From DASWRT01 sp036403035 (GTDB lineage Bacteria > Pseudomonadota > Alphaproteobacteria > ATCC43930 > CGMCC-115725), in NCBI GenBank assembly GCA_036403035.1, contig DASWRT010000290.1, positions 1 through 19,699 on the forward strand: a stretch of 19,699 nt of DNA, given 5' to 3'. Within the stretch, counting starts at the first letter, position 1. Each line of letters opens with the position of its first letter. Shown piece by piece: positions 14,995 through 19,699 of this stretch. Under the pieces are notes generated by a model. It was given only the letters and a program-made list of their open reading frames with translations. It made no database searches and had not been told where the DNA came from. The position numbers were made by a program, and so were the translations under genes.

Positions 14995-17358
14995 ATGACC
15001 ACGCCAACCACCCCGATCAAGAAGGCCGCCGTCATCGGCGCCGGCCTGATGGGCAGCGGCATCGCCGCCCACATCGCGAACGCCGGCGTACCGGTGGTCC
15101 TGCTCGACATCGTGCCGAAGGGTGCTACGAACCGGAACGCGCTGGCCGAAGGCGCGGTCGCGAAGCTGCTGAAGAGCGATCCCGCCGCCTTCATGCATCC
15201 GCGGAACGCCAAGCTCGTCACCGCCGGCAACCTTGAGGACCATCTCGACCTCCTCAAGGATTGCGACTGGATCGTCGAGGCGGTGATCGAGGATGTCGGC
15301 GTCAAGCAGGCGCTCTACCGGAAGCTCGACGCCGTGCGAAAGCCGGGCGGCGTCGTCTCCTCGAACACCTCGACGATCCCGCTGCGGATGCTGACCGAGG
15401 GCGCGTCGGCGGAGTTCGCCCGCGACTTCCTGGTGACGCACTTCTTCAACCCGCCGCGCTACATGCGGCTCTTGGAGATCGTCGCCGGGCCGGCGACGCG
15501 GCCGGAGGCGGTCGAAGCGATCGCCGCGTTCTGCGACGTCAGGCTCGGCAAGGGCGTCGTCCGCTGCAAGGACACGCCGGGCTTCATCGCCAACCGCATC
15601 GGCACCTACTGGATCCAGGCGGCGGCCAACGCGGCGGTCGATCTCGGCCTCGACGTCGAGGAGGCCGACGCGGTGATGGGCCGTCCGTTCGGCATGCCGA
15701 AGACCGGCGTGTTCGGCCTGATCGACCTCGTCGGGCTCGACCTGATGCCGCACGTCTCGCGGTCGCTGCAATCGACGTTGCCGGCACACGACGCCTATCA
15801 GGCGATCTACCGCGAGGAGCCGCTGTTCCTGCGGATGATCGCCGAGGGGCTGATCGGCCGGAAGGGGAAGGGCGGCTTCTACCGCCTGAACCGCGCCGGC
15901 GGCGAGAAGCGGAAGGAAGCGATCGACCTCCGGACCGGCGAGTACCGGCCGACCCGCAAGCCGCAGCTCGCGAGCCTCGCGGAGGCCGCAGCCGCCAGGG
16001 ACCCGGCGGCGCTGCTGATGCATGAAGACAAGGGCGGGCAGTTCGCCCGCGCCGTGATGGGCGGCACGCTGGCCTACGCCGCGTCGCTGGCGCCGGAGAT
16101 CGCCGACAGCGTCGTCGCGGTCGACGAGGCGATGCGCCTCGGCTACGCCTGGAAGAAGGGACCATTCGAGCTGATCGACGCGATCGGCGCCGACCGCTTC
16201 GCCGCGGCGCTGGAGCAGGCCGGCGTCCCGGTGCCGCCGCTGCTGAAGCAGGCGCTCGGCCGCTCCTTCTACCGCGTCGAGAACGGCGCGCTCGAATACC
16301 TCACCGTGGAGGGCGCCTACGCCCCGGTGCGGCGGGCCGAAGGCGTCTTGCTGCTGGAGGACGTGAAGCGCGCGGCCGGGCCGGGCGGCAAGCCGCTCGC
16401 GAAGAACGGTTCGGCGAGCCTGTGGGACATCGGCGACGGCGTCGCCTGCCTCGAATTCCACACCAAGATGAACGCGCTCGACGCCGACGTGATGGCGATG
16501 GTCCGCAAGGCGCTGGAGATCGTGCCGCGGCAGGGCTTCAAGGCGCTGGTCGTCTACAACGAGGGCAGCAACTTCTCGGTCGGCGCCAATATCGGGCTCG
16601 CGCTGTTCGCTGCGAACGTCGCGGCGTGGCCGATGGTCGAGCAGGCGATGGCCGAGGGGCAGAACGCCTACAAGGCGCTGAAATACGCGCCGTTCCCGGT
16701 GGTCGGCGCGCCCGCCGGCATGGCGCTGGGTGGCGGCTGCGAGATCCTGCTGCACTGCGACGCGATCCAGGCGCACGCCGAGAGCTATATCGGCCTCGTC
16801 GAGACCGGCGTCGGCATGGTGCCGGGCTGGGGCGGTTGCAAGGAGATGCTGGCCCGCGCCTTCGCCCGGAAGAAGCGGCCGCAGGGACCGATGCCGCCGG
16901 TCGGGACAACGTTCGAGACGATCGCGCTCGCCAAAGTGTCGAAGTCGGCGGAGGAGGCGCGGGACATGCTGATCCTGCGCGAGGGCGACGGCATCACGAT
17001 GAACCGCGACCGGCTGCTCGCCGACGCGAAGGCGAAGGCGCTGTCGCTGGCGGCGGCGGGCTACAAGCCGCCGGAGCCGCCGGTGCTGACGCTGCCGGGG
17101 CCGACCGCCCGCGCCGCGCTGAAGCTCGCCGTGCACGACCTCGTCGGCCAGGGCAAGGCGACGAAATACGACGCGGTCGTCGCCGACGGGCTCGCCGAGG
17201 TTCTGTCGGGCGGCGACGAGGCCGACCCGACCGTCGAGACCGGCGAGGACGCGCTCTATGCGCTGGAGCGGCGCGTGCTGCTGGGACTGATCCGCCGGCC
17301 GCAGACGCTCGCCCGCATCGAGCACATGCTCGAGACCGGAAAGCCGTTGAGGAACTAG
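14995..17358 (+). CDS. Bifunctional 3-hydroxyacyl-CoA dehydrogenase/enoyl-CoA hydratase (dehydrogenase domain first)
   Basis: A 787-residue fusion. The N-terminal Rossmann motif GAGLMGSG (15-22) binds NAD. The dehydrogenase pair His149 (VTHFFNPPRYM) and Glu161 follow with the expected spacing of 12, and the C-terminal dehydrogenase domains run to about residue 430. A crotonase domain occupies the last third, with both catalytic glutamates: Glu583 in GGGCE and Glu603 in GLVETGVG, 20 apart as in crotonase, plus the oxyanion-type PAGMALGGG. It hydrates enoyl-CoA and oxidises 3-hydroxyacyl-CoA. The domain order is opposite to E. coli FadB/FadJ and resembles FadN-type proteins. No strong ribosome binding site is seen; it probably relies on the thiolase stop four bases upstream. 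Confidence 0.92.
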   Translation: MTTPTTPIKKAAVIGAGLMGSGIAAHIANAGVPVVLLDIVPKGATNRNALAEGAVAKLLKSDPAAFMHPRNAKLVTAGNLEDHLDLLKDCDWIVEAVIEDVGVKQALYRKLDAVRKPGGVVSSNTSTIPLRMLTEGASAEFARDFLVTHFFNPPRYMRLLEIVAGPATRPEAVEAIAAFCDVRLGKGVVRCKDTPGFIANRIGTYWIQAAANAAVDLGLDVEEADAVMGRPFGMPKTGVFGLIDLVGLDLMPHVSRSLQSTLPAHDAYQAIYREEPLFLRMIAEGLIGRKGKGGFYRLNRAGGEKRKEAIDLRTGEYRPTRKPQLASLAEAAAARDPAALLMHEDKGGQFARAVMGGTLAYAASLAPEIADSVVAVDEAMRLGYAWKKGPFELIDAIGADRFAAALEQAGVPVPPLLKQALGRSFYRVENGALEYLTVEGAYAPVRRAEGVLLLEDVKRAAGPGGKPLAKNGSASLWDIGDGVACLEFHTKMNALDADVMAMVRKALEIVPRQGFKALVVYNEGSNFSVGANIGLALFAANVAAWPMVEQAMAEGQNAYKALKYAPFPVVGAPAGMALGGGCEILLHCDAIQAHAESYIGLVETGVGMVPGWGGCKEMLARAFARKKRPQGPMPPVGTTFETIALAKVSKSAEEARDMLILREGDGITMNRDRLLADAKAKALSLAAAGYKPPEPPVLTLPGPTARAALKLAVHDLVGQGKATKYDAVVADGLAEVLSGGDEADPTVETGEDALYALERRVLLGLIRRPQTLARIEHMLETGKPLRN

Positions 17359-17360
17359 CT

Positions 17361-17440
17361 TTTAGCCGTCAGCTATCAGCCGTCAGCCATCAGTGCTGGC
17401 CGGCTCTTGGCTGACGGCTGAAAGCTGATAGCTGAGAGCC
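17361..17440. repeat. Inverted pair of 7-bp tandem repeats between two beta-oxidation genes
   Basis: The left arm is a run of heptamers TTTAGCC, GTCAGCT, ATCAGCC, GTCAGCC, ATCAGTG (17361-17395). The right arm is GGCTGAC, GGCTGAA, AGCTGAT, AGCTGAG (17409-17436), the reverse-complement unit RGCTGAN. The arms can pair in several registers; TCAGCTATCAGC (17369-17380) pairs exactly with 17424-17435. It fills most of the 89-base gap between the fused enzyme and the acyl-CoA dehydrogenase gene and ends eight bases before the latter's ATG. It may be a dispersed palindromic repeat that acts on mRNA stability. Confidence 0.8.
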
Positions 17441-17447
17441 AGAGACG

Positions 17448-19289
17448 ATGACGACATACAAGGCCCCGCTCCGGGACTACCGCTTCGTCCTCAACGAGCT
17501 GTTCGACGCCGGCACGGTGCTGCCGGCGCTGCCCGGCTACGAGGAGGCGACGCCGGAGACGGTCGAGGCGATCCTGGAAGAGGGCGCCAAGCTCTGCGAG
17601 GAGGTGCTGTTCCCGCTCAACCGCTCCGGCGACGAGGAGGGCTGCACCTACGAGAACGGCGTCGTCCGCACGCCGAAGGGCTTCAAGGAAGCGTACGAGA
17701 CGTACCGCCGGAACGGCTGGACCGCGCTCGCCGCCGAGCCGGAATGGGGCGGGCAGGGACTGCCGCACACGCTGGGCTTCCTGATGAGCGAGATGGTCGC
17801 CTCGGCCAACCTATCGTTCGGGATGTATCCCGGCCTGTCGCACGGCGCGATCGACGCCTTGCAGCAGCACGGCTCGCCATCGCTGAAGCGGCGCTACCTG
17901 CCGCGCCTCGTCGAGGGCGTCTGGAGCGGCACGATGTGCCTGACCGAGCCGCATTGCGGCACCGACCTCGGGCTGATGCGCACCAAGGCCGTCCCGGTCG
18001 ACGGCGGCGCATCCGACGGCGGCGGCGGCGAGGACCGGCGCTACCGCATCACCGGCACCAAGATCTTCATCTCGGCCGGCGAGCACGACCTGACCGAGAA
18101 CATCCTGCACCTCGTGCTGGCGCGGCTTCCCGACGCGCCGTCGGGGGTCAAGGGCATCAGCCTGTTCCTCGTGCCGAAGTTCCTGGTCAAGGACGATTCG
18201 GGCGCGCCGGGGGCGCGCAACGGCGTCCGCTGCGGCTCGATCGAGCACAAGATGGGGATCAAGGCGTCCTCGACCTGCGTCATGAACTTCGACGAGGCCG
18301 AGGGCTACCTCGTCGGCGCGCCGCACAAGGGCATGCGCTGCATGTTCACGATGATGAACGCGGCGCGGTTCGGCGTCGGCATGCAGGGGCTCGGCATCGC
18401 CGAGACCGCGTACCAGAGCGCGCGGGCCTATGCGCTGGACCGCCTCCAGGGCCGCTCGCTCGCCGGCGCCAAGGAGCCGGAGAAGGCGGCCGACCCGATC
18501 ATCGTCCACCCCGACGTGCGCCGCATGCTGCTGACGCAGAAGGCGTATGTCGAGGGGATGCGGGCGCTCGCCGCCTGGGTCGCGATCGAGCTGGACGTCT
18601 CGTTGAAGCACCCCGACCCCGAGCGCCGGCAGGAGGCGGACGACCTCGTCGCGCTGCTGATGCCGATCGTCAAGGCGTTCTTCACCGACGCCGGGTTCGA
18701 GGCCGCGAACCTCGGCGTGCAGGTGATGGGCGGGCACGGCTACATCCGCGAGCACGGGATGGAGCAGCTCGTCCGCGACGCGCGGATCACGCAGCTCTAC
18801 GAGGGCGCCAACGGCATCCAGGCGCTCGACCTCGTCGGGCGCAAGATGCCGATGCACGCAGGGCGCCTGCTGCGCCGCTTCTTCCACCCGGTCGAGCGCT
18901 TCATCGCCGAGGCCGGGCAGGGCGATCCGCGGATGGCCGAGTTCGTGATGCCGCTCGCCAAGGCGTTCGCGCGGTTGCAGCAGCTGACGCTGCACGTCGC
19001 GCAGCAGGGCATGGCGAAGCCGGAGGAGGCCGGCGCCGCGGCGAGCGACTATCTCCGGATCTTCGCGCTGATCGCGCTCGGCTACATGTGGGCGCGCACG
19101 GCGCAGGCAGCGCTCGCCAAGGCGGACGCCGCCGACGGTGCGGGGAACCCCGAGGCGGCGTTCTACAAGGCGAAGCTCGCCACCGCGCGTTTCTACATAG
19201 CCCGCGTGCTGCCGCAGCACACGGCCAACGCCGCCGCGATCATGGCCGGCGCCAAGCCGCTGATGGAACTGGAGGCGGGGTCGTTCTGA
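17448..19289 (+). CDS. Acyl-CoA dehydrogenase with extended C-terminus (FadE/DmdC-like)
   Basis: A 613-residue flavoprotein, longer than the roughly 380 residues of short-chain acyl-CoA dehydrogenases. The N-terminal helical domain is followed by the FAD/substrate motif CLTEPHCGTDLG (about 164-175), a glycine-rich surface insert (about 185-199), the beta domain (ITGTKIFISAGEHD) and the C-terminal helical domain. YEGANGIQALDL near 451-462 carries Glu452, the likely catalytic base by analogy with DmdC-type enzymes, and a further C-terminal domain of about 120 residues is typical of that branch. It forms the enoyl-CoA for the hydratase encoded upstream, passing electrons to ETF. A fatty acyl-CoA is likely from context; a methylthio-acyl-CoA as used by DmdC cannot be excluded. 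The ribosome binding site is weak and lies next to the repeat hairpin. Confidence 0.9.
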   Translation: MTTYKAPLRDYRFVLNELFDAGTVLPALPGYEEATPETVEAILEEGAKLCEEVLFPLNRSGDEEGCTYENGVVRTPKGFKEAYETYRRNGWTALAAEPEWGGQGLPHTLGFLMSEMVASANLSFGMYPGLSHGAIDALQQHGSPSLKRRYLPRLVEGVWSGTMCLTEPHCGTDLGLMRTKAVPVDGGASDGGGGEDRRYRITGTKIFISAGEHDLTENILHLVLARLPDAPSGVKGISLFLVPKFLVKDDSGAPGARNGVRCGSIEHKMGIKASSTCVMNFDEAEGYLVGAPHKGMRCMFTMMNAARFGVGMQGLGIAETAYQSARAYALDRLQGRSLAGAKEPEKAADPIIVHPDVRRMLLTQKAYVEGMRALAAWVAIELDVSLKHPDPERRQEADDLVALLMPIVKAFFTDAGFEAANLGVQVMGGHGYIREHGMEQLVRDARITQLYEGANGIQALDLVGRKMPMHAGRLLRRFFHPVERFIAEAGQGDPRMAEFVMPLAKAFARLQQLTLHVAQQGMAKPEEAGAAASDYLRIFALIALGYMWARTAQAALAKADAADGAGNPEAAFYKAKLATARFYIARVLPQHTANAAAIMAGAKPLMELEAGSF

Positions 19290-19324
19290 CCGCGCGCCGC
19301 TGCCTTTCCCGGCACGGCCATCTG

Positions 19325-19357
19325 CGCTCCGCCACTATCGCCATACGGGGCGGAGCG
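19325..19357 (+). other. Hairpin downstream of the acyl-CoA dehydrogenase gene
   Basis: CGCTCCGCC (19325-19333) pairs perfectly with GGCGGAGCG (19349-19357) around a 15-base loop. It has no T-tract and stands just ahead of the main terminator. Confidence 0.45.
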
Positions 19358-19361
19358 TAGC

Positions 19362-19420
19362 GTCGAGGAGGGATTGACGGACCGGCCGGTCCCCGGCCGA
19401 CAGTCCCTCCTCGACTTTTT
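19362..19420 (+). terminator. Rho-independent terminator of the beta-oxidation operon
   Basis: GTCGAGGAGGGA (19362-19373) pairs perfectly with TCCCTCCTCGAC (19404-19415) and is followed by five T (19416-19420). The 30-base loop holds its own GC-rich stem (CGGCCGG with CCGGCCG), so the structure is a stacked or nested hairpin. It lies about 70 bases after the acyl-CoA dehydrogenase stop and closes the locus. Confidence 0.8.
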
Positions 19421-19699
19421 CCAGTGATCCGAAATGGATACAGAGCGTCCTTGACGCCGGGTCTGCGCGCGGCGCTGACCCACGGATTCCGCCCGACCTG
19501 AAAATACAGGAAGCCGGTTTGGTTTAAGTTACTGACTCAAAACGATTCATGCTCCGAAAAAACAGGAGAGGAACAGGAAATCGCTCCTGTTTTCGTCCTG
19601 TTATTTTCCTGTTCCTCTCCTGTTTTTGTTTCCTGACCACCCACTCCGCTGCACTGGCGATATGCCGCCTCCCCGTGCCGGGCGGCACCGGGCTTTCCG
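19421..19699. other. Right-edge intergenic region, lower GC, no gene seen
   Basis: No convincing coding frame on either strand. From about 19500 to 19635 the base composition turns clearly richer in A and T than the rest of the window, and it contains a long inverted repeat. The last 40 bases hold a short GC-rich inverted pair (GCCGCC with GGCGGC). The lower-GC stretch may be a mobile or dispersed non-coding element, but no ends or target duplications can be shown here. Confidence 0.4.
19558..19627. repeat. 23-bp perfect inverted repeat with CCTGTT-rich loop
   Basis: Positions 19558-19580 are the exact reverse complement of 19605-19627, with a 24-base loop. The arms are built of AACAGGA/TCCTGTT units, and the loop carries two further CCTGTT copies (around 19585-19590 and 19597-19602), so several pairings are possible. 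The right arm ends in a T-run, so it could also act as a terminator for transcripts from either side. It is unlike the GC-rich surroundings. Confidence 0.75.

Noticed and set aside
17361..17440. CRISPR-like array
   Set aside because: Units are 7 bases, contiguous without spacers, and inverted; no cas genes are present.

Overview
The window is GC-rich chromosomal DNA with dense, mostly short intergenic gaps. It most resembles an alphaproteobacterium of the Rhodospirillales type. This placement rests on a Suv3-like helicase overlapping an S4-domain gene, a LiuR-like MerR regulator next to beta-oxidation genes, and the C-terminally extended acyl-CoA dehydrogenase. It is inferred from gene families and not from a phylogenetic marker. 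No rRNA, tRNA, CRISPR array or intact insertion sequence was seen.

Left part (1-5310). The C-terminal piece of a flavodoxin-fold NAD(P)H oxidoreductase runs convergently into a membrane-anchored TPR protein. A leftward gene string follows: a 52-residue single-span membrane protein that appears to start at CTG, a small exported protein, a 136-residue conserved-looking protein with a faint GIY-YIG-like pattern, an 855-residue Suv3-type helicase, and an S4 RNA-binding protein that overlaps the helicase by ATGA. The helicase and S4 protein point to RNA metabolism.

Middle part (5501-8990). It holds an HD-domain phosphohydrolase of the YfbR type, an exported protein with a SPOR-like region and a C-terminal domain I do not recognise, a leftward protein of unknown function with a Walker-B-like segment but no P-loop, and a leftward GNAT acetyltransferase.

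Right part (9083-19420). This is a fatty-acid uptake and beta-oxidation locus, all rightward: TetR regulator, FadL outer-membrane channel, FadD acyl-CoA ligase, MerR (LiuR-like) regulator, thiolase, a fused 3-hydroxyacyl-CoA dehydrogenase/enoyl-CoA hydratase, and an acyl-CoA dehydrogenase. Together they would import a fatty acid, activate it to the CoA ester and run the full beta-oxidation spiral. Two control layers can be read. A palindrome TGATAT-N2-ATATCA occurs both between the GNAT and TetR genes and over the fadL promoter, so the TetR protein probably controls itself, fadL and perhaps the GNAT gene. A separate ACGTTAACGT-centred palindrome sits in the promoter of the merR-thiolase-dehydrogenase operon. 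Strong RNA hairpins separate fadL from fadD, and the fused enzyme from the acyl-CoA dehydrogenase; the second is an inverted pair of 7-bp tandem repeats. A strong terminator closes the locus, and a lower-GC stretch with a 23-bp perfect inverted repeat follows at the right edge.

The most notable points are the shared TetR-type palindromes, the inverted heptamer array, the CTG-start membrane microprotein and the right-edge inverted repeat. No wholly new system is evident.
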